NCBI RefSeq assembly: GCF_000421545.1
Contig: NZ_ATXF01000006.1
Coordinates: 186,001-250,000 of the forward strand
From: Agromyces italicus DSM 16388
Lineage (GTDB): Bacteria > Actinomycetota > Actinomycetes > Actinomycetales > Microbacteriaceae
Length of the DNA: 64,000 bases
Direction of reading: 5' to 3'
Positions 55,493 through 64,000 of this stretch are shown here, piece by piece. The notes under the pieces are model-generated. The model ran no database searches. It was given only the letters and a program-made list of their open reading frames with translations, and had not been told where the DNA came from. Both the position numbers and the translations under genes were made by a program. Every line of letters starts with the position of its first letter. Within the stretch, counting starts at the first letter, position 1.

Positions 55493-58012
55493 ATGAGACG
55501 CGGCCGGTTACGGGTGCTGCTCGGCGCCGCACCAGGCGTCGGCAAGACCTACACGATGCTCGAGGAGGGCAAGCGGCTCGTCGGCGAGGGTCGCGACGTC
55601 GTGGTCGGCTTCGTCGAGACGCATGGCCGCCGCGCCACCGGGGCGATGACGCTCGGCCTCGAGATCGTGCCGCGCCGCAGCACGACCCATCGGGGCATGT
55701 CCCTCGAGGAGATGGACCTCGATGCGGTGCTCGCGAGGCGGCCCGAGATCGCACTCGTCGACGAGCTCGCCCACACCAACGCGCCGGGGTCGCGGCACGA
55801 GAAGCGCTGGCAGGACGTCGAAGAACTCCTCGCCGCGGGCATCGACGTCGTCTCGACCGTGAACACCCAGCACATCGAATCGCTCGGCGACGTCGTGCTG
55901 CAGATCACCGGGGTGCCGCAGCGCGAGACGATCCCCGACCGCGTGCTGCGCGCCGCCGACCAGATCGAGGTCGTCGACCTCGCCCCGCAGGCGCTGCGCG
56001 ATCGACTCGCGGGCGGTCTCGTCTACCCGGCCGAGCGCATCGACGCCGCACTGTCGAACTACTTCCGGCTCGGCAACCTCACTGCGCTCCGCGAGCTCGC
56101 GCTGCTCTGGCTCGCCGACGAGGTCGACCAGGCGCTCAAGAAGTACCGCGCCGAGCACGGCATCGACCGCACCTGGGAGGCGCGCGAGCGGGTGGTCGTC
56201 GCCCTCACGGGCGGCCCCGAGGGCGAGACCCTCCTGCGGCGCGGCGCGCGCATCGCCGCCCGCTCGTCGGGCGGCGAGCTCATCGCCGTGCACGTGACGA
56301 ATCCCGACGGCATGCGGGCGAGGCATCCCGGCGCACTCGACGCCCAGCGCACGCTCGTCGAGCAACTCGGCGGCACCTTCCACCAGGTCATCGGCGAGGA
56401 CGTGCCGCGGGCGCTCGTCGAGTTCGCGAAAGCCGCGGATGCCACGCAGCTGGTCATCGGCGTCAGCCGTCGCTCCCGGCTCGCCGCGGCGTTCTCGAGC
56501 CCCGGCATCGGCGCGACCGTGATCCGCGAGTCGGGCGACATCGACGTGCACATCGTGACGCACGCCGCAGCGGGGGCGACGTTCTCGCTGCCGAAGCTCG
56601 GCGGGGCGCTCAGCCGCAAACGACTGGTCGCGGGCTTCGCGCTCGCGCTCGTCGTCGGCCCGCTGCTCAGCTGGCTGCTCTCCGCGCTGCACACCGAGAC
56701 GTCGATCACGAGCGACGTGCTCGCGTACCAGCTGCTCGTGATCGTGGTCGCGCTCGTCGGCGGCATCTGGCCGGGGCTCTTCGCCGCGGTGCTCTCCGGA
56801 CTCACCCTGAACTTCCTGTTCGTGCCGCCGCTCTACACGCTGACGATCGACGACCCGCGACAACTGCTCGCGTTGGTCTTCTACGTCGCGAACGCGCTGC
56901 TCGTGAGCTACGTCGTCGACCAGGCGGCCCGCCGTACTCGCGAGGCCAGACGCGCCGCGGCCGAATCGCAGCTGCTCGCCACCCTCGCCGGCAGCGTGCT
57001 GCGCGGAGAGGATGCGCTGCAGGCGATGGTCACCCGCACCCGGGAGGCCTTCGGCCTCACCGGCGTACGCCTCCTGGTCGACGGCGAGACCCGGGTCGCC
57101 GACGGCGAACCCGCTCGCGACGACCGGGTGACGAACGTGCCCATCGGCCGGCACGGCGTGCTCGAACTGCACGGACAGGACCTCGAGGCATCCGAACGCC
57201 GCCTGCTGCAGGTGATCGCGACCCAGCTCGACCAGGCCATCGAGCACGGCGCACTCGCGCGGGCCGCCGAGAGCGCGGCGGGGCTCGCCGAGACCGACCG
57301 GGTGCGCTCGGCACTGCTCGCGGCCGTCGGGCACGACCTGCGCCGACCGCTCACCTCGGCGTCGGCGTCGGTCAGCGCGCTGCGCGCGCCCGACCTCGAC
57401 CTGCCCGCCGTGCAGCGCGACGAGCTGCTCACCACCGCCGCCGAGAGCCTCGACGCGCTTGCCGAACTCGTCACGAACCTGCTCGACGTGAGCCGTGTGC
57501 AGGCGGGCGCGCTCGCGGTGACGCTCGCGCCGACCGAGGTCGCCGACGTCGTCTTCCCCGCGCTCGACGAACTCGGGCTCGGCCCCGCCGAAGTCGAGCT
57601 CGAGGTCGCCGACGAGCTGGCACCGGTGCTCGCCGACGCGGTGCTGCTGCAACGCGTCGTCGTGAACCTGCTGGCGAATGCGGTGCGGCACACCCCGGCG
57701 GGCGAGCGGGTGCGGGTGGCCGCATCGGCGTTCCGCGGCCAGGTGGAGCTGCGGATCGTCGATCGCGGCCCCGGCATCCCGGCCGAACGGCGCGACGAGG
57801 TGTTCACTCCCTTCCAGCGGCTCGGCGATACCGACAACGACACGGGTCTCGGCCTCGGCCTGGCCCTCTCGAAGGGCTTCGTCGAGGGGATGGACGGCAC
57901 ACTGGAGGTCGACGACACCCCCGGCGGCGGCCTCACCATGGTCGTCACCCTGCCGGCCGCGCCGAGCGTGCAGGCCGTGCCGCCCGCGCCCGCTCCAGAG
58001 GAGGCCCCATGA
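55493..58012 (+). CDS. kdpD: Sensor histidine kinase KdpD
   Basis: 839 aa. N-terminal KdpD domain with Walker A GAAPGVGKTYTMLEEG and LVDELAHTNAPGSRHEKRW; Usp-like domain (about residues 230-360); four close helices (about 380-480); GAF-like region; DHp with His614 in AAVGHDLRRPLTSAS; ATPase domain with NLLANAVRHTP and GLGLGLALSKGFVEGMDG. It senses K+ limitation and controls KdpE. Good GGGAG site upstream. Confidence 0.95.
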   Translation: MRRGRLRVLLGAAPGVGKTYTMLEEGKRLVGEGRDVVVGFVETHGRRATGAMTLGLEIVPRRSTTHRGMSLEEMDLDAVLARRPEIALVDELAHTNAPGSRHEKRWQDVEELLAAGIDVVSTVNTQHIESLGDVVLQITGVPQRETIPDRVLRAADQIEVVDLAPQALRDRLAGGLVYPAERIDAALSNYFRLGNLTALRELALLWLADEVDQALKKYRAEHGIDRTWEARERVVVALTGGPEGETLLRRGARIAARSSGGELIAVHVTNPDGMRARHPGALDAQRTLVEQLGGTFHQVIGEDVPRALVEFAKAADATQLVIGVSRRSRLAAAFSSPGIGATVIRESGDIDVHIVTHAAAGATFSLPKLGGALSRKRLVAGFALALVVGPLLSWLLSALHTETSITSDVLAYQLLVIVVALVGGIWPGLFAAVLSGLTLNFLFVPPLYTLTIDDPRQLLALVFYVANALLVSYVVDQAARRTREARRAAAESQLLATLAGSVLRGEDALQAMVTRTREAFGLTGVRLLVDGETRVADGEPARDDRVTNVPIGRHGVLELHGQDLEASERRLLQVIATQLDQAIEHGALARAAESAAGLAETDRVRSALLAAVGHDLRRPLTSASASVSALRAPDLDLPAVQRDELLTTAAESLDALAELVTNLLDVSRVQAGALAVTLAPTEVADVVFPALDELGLGPAEVELEVADELAPVLADAVLLQRVVVNLLANAVRHTPAGERVRVAASAFRGQVELRIVDRGPGIPAERRDEVFTPFQRLGDTDNDTGLGLGLALSKGFVEGMDGTLEVDDTPGGGLTMVVTLPAAPSVQAVPPAPAPEEAP

Positions 58013-58704
58013 AGATCCTCCTCGCCGACGACGACGGCCAGCTCCAGCGCGCGCTGCGCATCACGCTGGGCGCGCGCGGCTACGACGTCGTCTCGGCCCG
58101 CGACGGCGCCGAGGCGATCGACCTCGCCGCGAGCGCGCACCCCGACCTCGTGCTGCTCGACCTCGGCATGCCGAAGGTCGACGGTCTCGACGTGATCCGC
58201 GCGGTACGGGCGTGGTCCGGCGTGCCGATCGTCGTGCTCTCGGGTCGCACCGATTCGGGCGAGAAGGTCGAGGCGCTCGACGCCGGCGCCGACGACTACG
58301 TGACGAAGCCCTTCGCGATGGACGAACTCCTCGCCCGAATCCGCGCCCGCTCCCGTCGCCCCGCCGACGAGGTCGACGGGGTCGCGGTGCACCGCATCGG
58401 CGAGCTCGAGGTCGACCTCGCGGCCCGTGTCGTGCGGCCCGTCACCCAGGACGGCGAGGGGCACGGGGCATCCGTTCGCCTGACCCCGACCGAGTGGCGG
58501 TTGCTCGAGCTCTTCCTCAAGCATCCCGGGCGGCTGCTGACCCGCGAGATGCTGCTCGGCGAGGTATGGGGGCCGTTCCACGCGAACGACGCCGGCTACC
58601 TGCGGCTCTACGTGGCGCAGCTGCGGCGCAAGCTCGAGCCGGTGCCGGCCGAGCCGCGGCACTTCCTCAACGAGCCGGGCATGGGCTACCGCTTCGAGCC
58701 GTAG
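58009..58704 (+). CDS. kdpE: Response regulator KdpE
   Basis: 231 aa OmpR-type regulator. Receiver with acidic DDD at 7-9, phosphorylated Asp51 in LVLLDLGMPKVDG and Lys in DDYVTKPFAMDELLAR; winged helix with LTPTEWRLLELFLKHPGRLLTR and GMGYRFEP at the end. Overlaps kdpD by four bases. It activates the kdp operon. Confidence 0.95.
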   Translation: MKILLADDDGQLQRALRITLGARGYDVVSARDGAEAIDLAASAHPDLVLLDLGMPKVDGLDVIRAVRAWSGVPIVVLSGRTDSGEKVEALDAGADDYVTKPFAMDELLARIRARSRRPADEVDGVAVHRIGELEVDLAARVVRPVTQDGEGHGASVRLTPTEWRLLELFLKHPGRLLTREMLLGEVWGPFHANDAGYLRLYVAQLRRKLEPVPAEPRHFLNEPGMGYRFEP

Positions 58705-58711
58705 CCACGCC

Positions 58712-58858
58712 CTCGCCCCTCGCCCCTCGCCCCTCGCCCCTCGCCCGCCCGCCCCCACCGAGTCGCCAGAACCGACCACCCCTCCAACGCCCCGCGTTCG
58801 ATGCGAGTCGCCAGAAACCGATCAACCCGAGCCGGGGTCGAGCGGTTTTCGGCGACTC
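58712..58858. repeat. CGCCCCT tandem repeat and family C copies
   Basis: CGCCCCT is repeated about five times just after kdpE. Then GAGTCGCCAGAA occurs at 58760 and 58805 and its inverse TTCGGCGACTC ends at 58858, six bases before the DUF402 stop codon. Confidence 0.75.
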
Positions 58859-58864
58859 GACGGC

Positions 58865-59443
58865 TTACCCGGCGGGGTCGCGTGCGGCGCGTGCCGCGAG
58901 GCCGGCGAGGCGTGCCAGCCACCGCGCGGCCGTGGCACCGTCGAACGGGGGCTCGCGGTTCCGCACCGCTCCGAGCACCCGCTCCGCGTCGGACCGAACC
59001 CGCCGGATCAGATCGGCGGGGTACCCGAAATCCGCCGCATGCTCTGCGAACTCGTCCTCGTCCTCGATGAAGGCCGGTACGCCCTCGCGTTCGACCACGT
59101 CGAGATCGAGGTCGACGTACGAGACCGTCGCGCCCGTGGCATCCGCCCGCCATTCGGGGGTCGTCGCGAGGTCGACGTAGGTGCCGAGCCCACGCGGATG
59201 CCCCGAATTGAACCCGGCCGCCCAACCCGCGTGCGGAAAGAGCGAGACCGAATGCCAGGTCGCCGTGAACTCGTTGCCGGGTCGGACGAAGCGCGTGCCC
59301 ACCGGGAACCCGACCCAGGATCCGTGCTCGTCGTCACCGAGCCAGAGGCCGTCGAACTGCCAGTGCGGCGCGCCGCCCCACTTGAGCGCACGAACGCGCA
59401 CGGCGTCGCCGGGGTGGAGAAGTGGCGTCGCGGGTCGGTCCAT
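58865..59443 (-). CDS. DUF402 domain-containing protein
   Basis: 192 aa. WGGAPHWQFDGLWLGDDEHGSWVGFP and TYVDLATTPEW...VSYVDLDLDVVEREG fit DUF402, a family that includes FomD-like nucleotidyl or nucleoside-diphosphate hydrolases; YVDLDLD holds likely metal-binding acids. Substrate unknown. ATG (MDRPATPLL) is six bases after TACGGT; leaderless. Confidence 0.82.
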   Translation of the reverse strand: MDRPATPLLHPGDAVRVRALKWGGAPHWQFDGLWLGDDEHGSWVGFPVGTRFVRPGNEFTATWHSVSLFPHAGWAAGFNSGHPRGLGTYVDLATTPEWRADATGATVSYVDLDLDVVEREGVPAFIEDEDEFAEHAADFGYPADLIRRVRSDAERVLGAVRNREPPFDGATAARWLARLAGLAARAARDPAG

Positions 59444-59549
59444 CCGACCACCGTAGCCCGGCCGGCTGCCGCGGCCTGCGATGCCCAACCGCGTGCTGCC
59501 CCTGCCCTGGCCCTGCCCCTGCCCCTGCCACTGCCGCCCCCGCGCCACC

Positions 59550-59607
59550 GATGTCGCGCGAATCGTCGTCAACCGCCGGGGATGGCGACGATTCGCGCGA
59601 CATCACG
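59550..59607. repeat. Family B palindromic repeat
   Basis: GATGTCGCGCGAATCGTCGT (left) and GCGACGATTCGCGCGACATC (right), nearly perfect inverses with a 14-base loop. It lies between the oxidoreductase stop and the DUF402 start. Confidence 0.85.
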
Positions 59608-59630
59608 CGCAGCGCGCGGTCGGACTCGGC

Positions 59631-61550
59631 TCAGCTCAGCTCGGCGACCGCTCGGCTCGCCTCGTCGACCGCGGCGTGCGTGTACCCGAAGGCCTGCGCG
59701 TCGGAGTTCGCGATCGTGATGTTGCCGTGCCGACGGCGCGCGGCCTGGAACGGCTGCTGCTCGAGCGGCCCGAAGATCGCCGGGTCGGCGATCGAGTTGT
59801 ACTCGTAGGCGTAGCCGTGCGACCAGCGGTTCACCGTGATCGCGGCGATGTCGTGCTTCGCGTCGAACCCGAATTCGCCGAGCGAACGCTGCATGAGGTC
59901 GCGGATATCCCGCTCGAAATCGGCGAAGGACACCTGAAGCAGCTCGCGGCGCCCGGCCTTGTGCTGCTCGCGGGTGATGCGCTCACCCGGCAGGTTCGGC
60001 GTCTTCGACAGTGAGACGACGATGGGCTCCTTCGGGTCGCGCGCCGAACGGTACCCGCCCTGGTCGGTCGGCGTGGCGAGGCCGAGGCTGTCCCAGAAGT
60101 GGTCGTACGGGGTGACCCGCGAGACGCCGGCGTTCGCCCAGGCCGTCCAGTTCTTCACCGCGACCCTGGCGTAGACGAGCGGCACCTTCACGCCGTAGCG
60201 CATCGCCTCGACCTGCTCGCCCGGCAGGCCGTCGACGATGTACGAGGAGACGGCGTTCCAGCACGCCATGACGACGTGCTTCGCCTCGACCCGGTAGGCC
60301 TTGCCGCCGTTGACGTAGTCGACGTCGATCGGCCCGCTCGTGCCGGCGCGATGCCGCACCGCGGTCGCCATGCTGTTGAGGCGGATCCGCACCGCGGACT
60401 TCGGGTGGTCGAGGAGCGCGTAGTTCGCACGGGCGCCGATGATGCTCTCCTGCGTCTGCACGCCGCCGAACGCCTGCGGGATGAGCCGCGAGACGAGCAG
60501 GCGCGATACCGTCGCGCCTCCGTCGGGGAAGTAGTAGAGCTCCTCGTCGGTCGTCGTGAGCGACATCGCCGGTGTGCGGCCGATGCCCGGGTACGGCTCG
60601 GGGCTCAGCCCGAGGCCGCGGAATCCCGGGTAGCCGACGCCCCAGCAGTCGCCCGCGGGGACGGCCTCGATGCCGGCGCCCCAGAGCCCGTGCGGCCGCT
60701 TCTGGTAGTACACGAGGGCCTCGTCGCCGACGCCGACGAGGTTCTGGAGGTATTCGCGGTAGGTCATGCGCGCGAGGGCCTGCTTCTTCTCGGCGTCGCT
60801 GAGCCCGGGCAGGACGTCGTCGTCGAACGTCTCGAGGCGCATGATGTCGTCTCGGGCCCGCTGCGAGAGCGGCAGCCGACCGACGAGCGAGGCGGTCGAC
60901 TCCCCCGGCGCTCTCCGGAGGAACGTGTCGGCGCCGAACGACTCCTCGGGGAAGAAGTAGCCGTTGGTCAGTCCCATGCCGCCGTAGAGCCCGAGGTCGA
61001 CGCCCTCGGCGAGTGCGGCGAAGTCGATGCCGAGGTCGTCCATCAACTCGAGCGAGGGCGCGTTCCACGTGTCGGGGCTGTCGAGGTTGACCATGCCGCC
61101 GTTGCTGAGCAGCGTGCGACCGCCGACCTTGAACTCGTTGCGGTGCTGGTGTCCGCCGAAGTCGGCGAGCGCCTCGACGACCAGGATCTTCGCATCGGCC
61201 CCGTACCGCTTGCGGTAGAAGTGCGCGGCCGCGAGGCCGCTCACGCCGCCACCCACGACTACGAGGTCGTAGGCCTCGCCGGTGGCCTTGGGCGTGCCGA
61301 ACGAGCCGCCGCCGAAGGTCGCGCCGTGGCCGGCCGAGCGGGCCGAGTCGGTCTGCCCGACGAGGCCGGTCTGCCGAGGAGCACCCGCAGCGCCGTGTCC
61401 GCCGCCGCCCCCGCCCCCTTGCGCGTGCGCGGCACCGCCCGGCACCGCGGTGAGTGCGGCGGCGCCGGCCACGACCGCCATGCCGTTCAGCAGATCGCGT
61501 CGGCTGATGCCCGCCGACATCCCCAGTTCGTCGTCCCCGTGCTTCGCCAT
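59631..61550 (-). CDS. Tat-exported FAD-dependent oxidoreductase, spermidine dehydrogenase-like
   Basis: 639 aa. Tat signal SRRDLLNGMAVVAGAAALTA ending AHAQ, then a Gly-rich linker. Dinucleotide-binding VVVGGGVSGLAAAHFYRKRYG near residue 96-116 and an FAD segment ILVVEALADFGGHQHRNEF. NGYFFPEESFGADTFL, YYFPDGGATVSRLLVSRLIP and HGYAYEYN are seen in SpdH-like proteins. It folds in the cytosol with FAD and is exported. Polyamine oxidation is a guess from similarity. Good AAGGAG site. Confidence 0.8.
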   Translation of the reverse strand: MAKHGDDELGMSAGISRRDLLNGMAVVAGAAALTAVPGGAAHAQGGGGGGGHGAAGAPRQTGLVGQTDSARSAGHGATFGGGSFGTPKATGEAYDLVVVGGGVSGLAAAHFYRKRYGADAKILVVEALADFGGHQHRNEFKVGGRTLLSNGGMVNLDSPDTWNAPSLELMDDLGIDFAALAEGVDLGLYGGMGLTNGYFFPEESFGADTFLRRAPGESTASLVGRLPLSQRARDDIMRLETFDDDVLPGLSDAEKKQALARMTYREYLQNLVGVGDEALVYYQKRPHGLWGAGIEAVPAGDCWGVGYPGFRGLGLSPEPYPGIGRTPAMSLTTTDEELYYFPDGGATVSRLLVSRLIPQAFGGVQTQESIIGARANYALLDHPKSAVRIRLNSMATAVRHRAGTSGPIDVDYVNGGKAYRVEAKHVVMACWNAVSSYIVDGLPGEQVEAMRYGVKVPLVYARVAVKNWTAWANAGVSRVTPYDHFWDSLGLATPTDQGGYRSARDPKEPIVVSLSKTPNLPGERITREQHKAGRRELLQVSFADFERDIRDLMQRSLGEFGFDAKHDIAAITVNRWSHGYAYEYNSIADPAIFGPLEQQPFQAARRRHGNITIANSDAQAFGYTHAAVDEASRAVAELS

Positions 61551-61698
61551 GTCGACTCCTTCGTCTCGTGCCGTCCGTGCCCGCAGGCTAGCGACGCGGC
61601 GAACTCGTGGTCAACGATTTCGTTGCACAATCTGCGAAATCGGCTGATCTCGTCTGCGCATCCACGCTCATCCAACGAATTCCGTAGCCCCCCACGAG

Positions 61699-61759
61699 GT
61701 GATGTCGCGCGAATCGTCGTCATCGACCCGGAATCACGGCGATTCGCGCGACATCGCGC
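61699..61759. repeat. Family B palindromic repeat
   Basis: GTGATGTCGCGCGAATCGTC (left) and GGCGATTCGCGCGACATCGC (right). It is upstream of rlmC and open in its frame, so automated starts may wrongly be placed at 61699. Confidence 0.85.
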
Positions 61760-61800
61760 GAGGCGCGAGAGGGCGCGAGCCGGATGCGAGGATTGAACCC

Positions 61801-62967
61801 GTGGACTGCGCGTACTTCGACGCCGGGCGATGCACCTCGTGCGCGCTCATGGGTCGGCCGTACCCCGTGCAGCTCGCGGGCAAGCAGCGGCATGCCGAAG
61901 AGCTGCTCGCCCCGTTCGACGTGCCCGAGTGGCTCGCACCGGTCGCGAGCCGGGAGGACGGCTACCGCAACAAGGCGAAGATGGTCGTCGGCGGCACCGT
62001 GGATGCCCCGACGATCGGCATCCTCGACGCCGACGGGCATGGCGTCGACCTCGAGGCGTGCGGCATCTGCTCCCCCGGCCATCGGGCGGCCTTCCCCGTG
62101 CTGGCCCGCTTCATCACGCTCGCCCGGCTCACACCGTACGACGTACGCCGTCGCACCGGCGAGCTCAAGCACCTGATCGTCACCGAGTCGCCCGACGGCG
62201 AGCTCATGATCCGCTTCGTGCTGCGCTCGACCGAGCCGGTGGCCCGCCTGCGCAAGCACCTGCCCGCGCTGCTCGCCGAGTTGCCGCACGCGCGCGTCGT
62301 CACGGCGAACGTGCTGCCCGAGCACAAGGCGGTGCTCGAGGGCGAACACGAGATCGTGCTGACCGAGGCCGAGACCCTCGCGATGCGGCTCAACGACGTG
62401 ACCATGCACCTGCGGCCGCAGAGCTTCTTCCAGACGAACACCGAGATCGCCGCGGCCCTGTACGCCGAGGCCCGCGACTGGATCCGCGACCTCGCGCCCG
62501 ACACCGCCTGGGACCTCTACTCGGGTGTCGGCGGCTTCGCGCTGCACATCGCGGGGCGCGACGACGCATCGAGCGCCGGCCCGAGCGCCGGCCCCGGCCC
62601 CGAGGTCACCGGCATCGAGACGAGCGTCGAGGCGGTCGCGAGCGCCGAGCTCTCGAGAACGGATGCCGCGCTCTCGCGCCTGCGCTTCGCCTCGGGCGAT
62701 GCGACCGCCTTCGCCGCGGGCGCGGCGACGACCGAGGTGCCCGATCTCGTGATCGTGAATCCGCCCCGCCGCGGGATCGGCTCCGAGCTCGCGGGCTGGC
62801 TCGAGGCATCCGCGGTGTCGCACGTGCTCTATTCGAGCTGCAACGCGGCCTCGCTCGCGAAGGACCTCGCGGCGATGCCGTCGCTGCGCCCCGTGAAGGC
62901 GCGCGTCTTCGACATGTTCCCGCAGACGACGCACTTCGAGGTGATGGTGCTGCTCGAGCGGTGCTGA
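61801..62967 (+). CDS. rlmC: 23S rRNA (uracil-C5)-methyltransferase RlmC
   Basis: 388 aa. N-terminal iron-sulfur cysteines (CAYFDAGRCTSCALM, plus EACGIC), no TRAM domain; SAM motifs WDLYSGVGGFALHIAG and VIVNPPRRGIG; catalytic Cys in YSSCNAASLAKDLA. This domain set is RlmC-like (m5U747 type) rather than RlmD. A Ser-Ala-Gly-Pro-rich expansion (ASSAGPSAGPGPEV) sits after the SAM loop. GTG start at the first Cys-rich residue. Confidence 0.88.
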   Translation: MDCAYFDAGRCTSCALMGRPYPVQLAGKQRHAEELLAPFDVPEWLAPVASREDGYRNKAKMVVGGTVDAPTIGILDADGHGVDLEACGICSPGHRAAFPVLARFITLARLTPYDVRRRTGELKHLIVTESPDGELMIRFVLRSTEPVARLRKHLPALLAELPHARVVTANVLPEHKAVLEGEHEIVLTEAETLAMRLNDVTMHLRPQSFFQTNTEIAAALYAEARDWIRDLAPDTAWDLYSGVGGFALHIAGRDDASSAGPSAGPGPEVTGIETSVEAVASAELSRTDAALSRLRFASGDATAFAAGAATTEVPDLVIVNPPRRGIGSELAGWLEASAVSHVLYSSCNAASLAKDLAAMPSLRPVKARVFDMFPQTTHFEVMVLLERC

Positions 62968-62991
62968 ACGCGATCGACGCAGCGCGGTCAG

Positions 62992-63031
62992 CCGACACGC
63001 CGACACGCCGACACGCCGACACGCCGACGCG
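62992..63031. repeat. 8-bp tandem repeat
   Basis: CCGACACG four times, then CCGACGCG, in perfect tandem between rlmC and the convergent sigma gene. Confidence 0.85.
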
Positions 63032-63053
63032 CTGACGCGTGGACCGCCGCAGC

Positions 63054-64000
63054 TCAGCCGGTTGCACCCGCCCGCGCCAGGCAGAAGCGCCGTACCGACT
63101 CCGTCGGGACGACTTCGGCGAGCCGCGCGTAGTGCTGCCGCGCTTCGTCGCGCCGCTCGGTACGCCACGCGAGGTCGGCGAGCGCGAGCTGCGCGTCGAC
63201 CGCCGCGTACGCCGCCGCCCCCTCCCCGAGTACACGCAGCTCTCGCTCGACGGCTCGCAGCCGCGTGGTCCGTTCCCCGGATGGCGGCGCGAGCAGCGCC
63301 CGGTGCAGCTCGGCCGAGAGCCGCGCGACGGTCACCGACGGCGCGCCCCACACCCGCTCGAGCGCGCGGTAGAACGCCACGACGCGGGTCCAGTCGGTAG
63401 TGGCGAAACTCGTGGCCGAACTGTGCAGTCCGGCGATCGCCGCCTCGAGCGCGAAGCGACCGTCACCGCGGTCAGCGGCCGCGGCCGCGTCGTCGAGCCC
63501 GGCCTCGATCAGCCGGGCGTCCCACCGGCTGCGGTCGACCTCGTCGAGCGGTACCGCCGCACCGTTCTCGTCGAGCCGGCCCGGTCGCCTTGCGAGCCCC
63601 AGACGGACGACGGCCCGGAGACCGCGAACCTCGGAATCGTCGGGATACTCCGCGACCATCGAGTCGGCGATCGAGAGCGCCTGGCGGCCGAGATCGTCGA
63701 GCGGCGTGGCCGGGTCGAGGACGTCGCGGTGGGCGACCGTGAACATGCCCGCGACCACGGCGAGCACGACGGGCAACCGACCCCGGCGCTCGGGCGCCTC
63801 GGGCACATGGAACCGCCCCCTGGCCTCGGCGAGGGCCCGCTTCGCCCGGGTGAGTCGCGCCGCTGCCGCCGACGCCTGCACGCCGAGGTGTGCCGCGATG
63901 CGCGCCACGTCGAGTCCGCAGACGACGCGCAGCGCGAGGACGACCCTGGCCTGCTCGGTCAGCGCCGGATCGCACGCGACGAAGAGCAGCGCAAGCCGAT
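63054..64000 (-). CDS. ECF sigma factor with DUF6596-like C-terminal domain, 5' end outside window
   Basis: About 315 residues are visible; the N-terminus is beyond the right edge. LALLFVACDPALTEQARVVL and VARIAAHLGVQASAAAARLTRAKRAL form sigma region 4 (HTH). The long helical C-terminus (AVVRLGLARRPGRLDENGAA, RWDARLIEAGLDDAAAA, RVVAFYRALERV) is the TPR-like extension of YlaC/ECF42-type sigma factors, which usually pair with a DGPF/YCII protein (not in view). It converges on rlmC. Confidence 0.88.
   Translation of the reverse strand, partial: RLALLFVACDPALTEQARVVLALRVVCGLDVARIAAHLGVQASAAAARLTRAKRALAEARGRFHVPEAPERRGRLPVVLAVVAGMFTVAHRDVLDPATPLDDLGRQALSIADSMVAEYPDDSEVRGLRAVVRLGLARRPGRLDENGAAVPLDEVDRSRWDARLIEAGLDDAAAAADRGDGRFALEAAIAGLHSSATSFATTDWTRVVAFYRALERVWGAPSVTVARLSAELHRALLAPPSGERTTRLRAVERELRVLGEGAAAYAAVDAQLALADLAWRTERRDEARQHYARLAEVVPTESVRRFCLARAGATG

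Noticed and set aside
55508..57691. A minus-strand frame of over 700 codons opposite kdpD
   Set aside because: Antisense shadow of a well-conserved sensor kinase; no recognisable domain.
61699..61800. An N-terminal extension of RlmC starting in the family B repeat
   Set aside because: The extension is encoded by the palindrome and lacks homology; the GTG at 61801 begins right at the conserved Cys-rich motif.
62992..63031. Possible CRISPR or replication iterons
   Set aside because: Eight-bp units without spacers, only five copies, no initiator gene nearby.

Overview
The window is very GC-rich, densely coded, high-GC Gram-positive DNA. The menaquinone genes, the actinobacterial ribosomal mini-protein bS22, a DUF4229 protein next to menA, an archaeal-type AspRS, a kdp operon with tiny kdpF-like genes and many start codons only 6-7 bases after a -10 box all point to Actinomycetota. 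The family is most likely Microbacteriaceae and the genus perhaps Agromyces; this is inference from gene content and cannot be proved here. I recognised no tRNA, rRNA, CRISPR array, transposase or integrase.

Layout. 1-12.7 kb: menaquinone biosynthesis (menG fragment, menF, menD, menA, menE, menB, menC) with a PPK2 kinase, two small membrane proteins and a MarR/MFS efflux pair. 12.7-20.3 kb: two secreted proteins, then a giant amylase-pullulanase gene broken by a frameshifting deletion and preceded by a LacI-type operator. 20.7-25.5 kb: system II cytochrome c maturation (resA, ccdA, resB, ccsB) behind a histidine phosphatase. 26-28.8 kb: AspRS, and a DUF559 nuclease-like gene bracketed by palindromes. 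28.8-35.6 kb: formylglycine-generating enzyme, GAP-family membrane protein, SulP anion transporter, HAD hydrolase, and a sulfatase carrying the CSPTR motif that FGE modifies. 35.7-38.1 kb: glutaredoxin and a TetR/ABC operon. 38.2-42.3 kb: bS22, GNAT, DUF1772, ArsR, Trk/Ktr potassium uptake. 42.5-45.6 kb: ABC-2 exporter operon ending in a MarR-like regulator. 45.7-50.4 kb: accessory island with a small helical protein, a DUF1023 alpha/beta hydrolase, two tandem near-identical lipoproteins and a convergent pair of unknown paralogues (one frameshifted). 50.6-58.7 kb: kdpFABC-DE with an extra micro-gene. 58.8-64 kb: DUF402, a Tat-exported FAD oxidoreductase, RlmC and a sigma factor cut by the window end.

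How they work together. The menaquinone and cytochrome c maturation genes serve the same respiratory chain. Potassium uptake is covered twice (Trk/Ktr and Kdp). FGE, sulfatase and SulP form a plausible sulfate-ester utilisation set.

The strongest non-gene signal is interspersed palindromic repeats in at least three families. Family A has halves reading GGTCGAGGAGCG...GCGTCTCGAAACC, usually as inverted pairs. It sits between genes but also lies in frame inside menD (twice) and menB (once), lengthening those enzymes without breaking them. Family B reads GATGTCGCGCGAATCGTCG...inverse and brackets the DUF559 gene. Family C reads GAGTCGCC...GGCGACTC.
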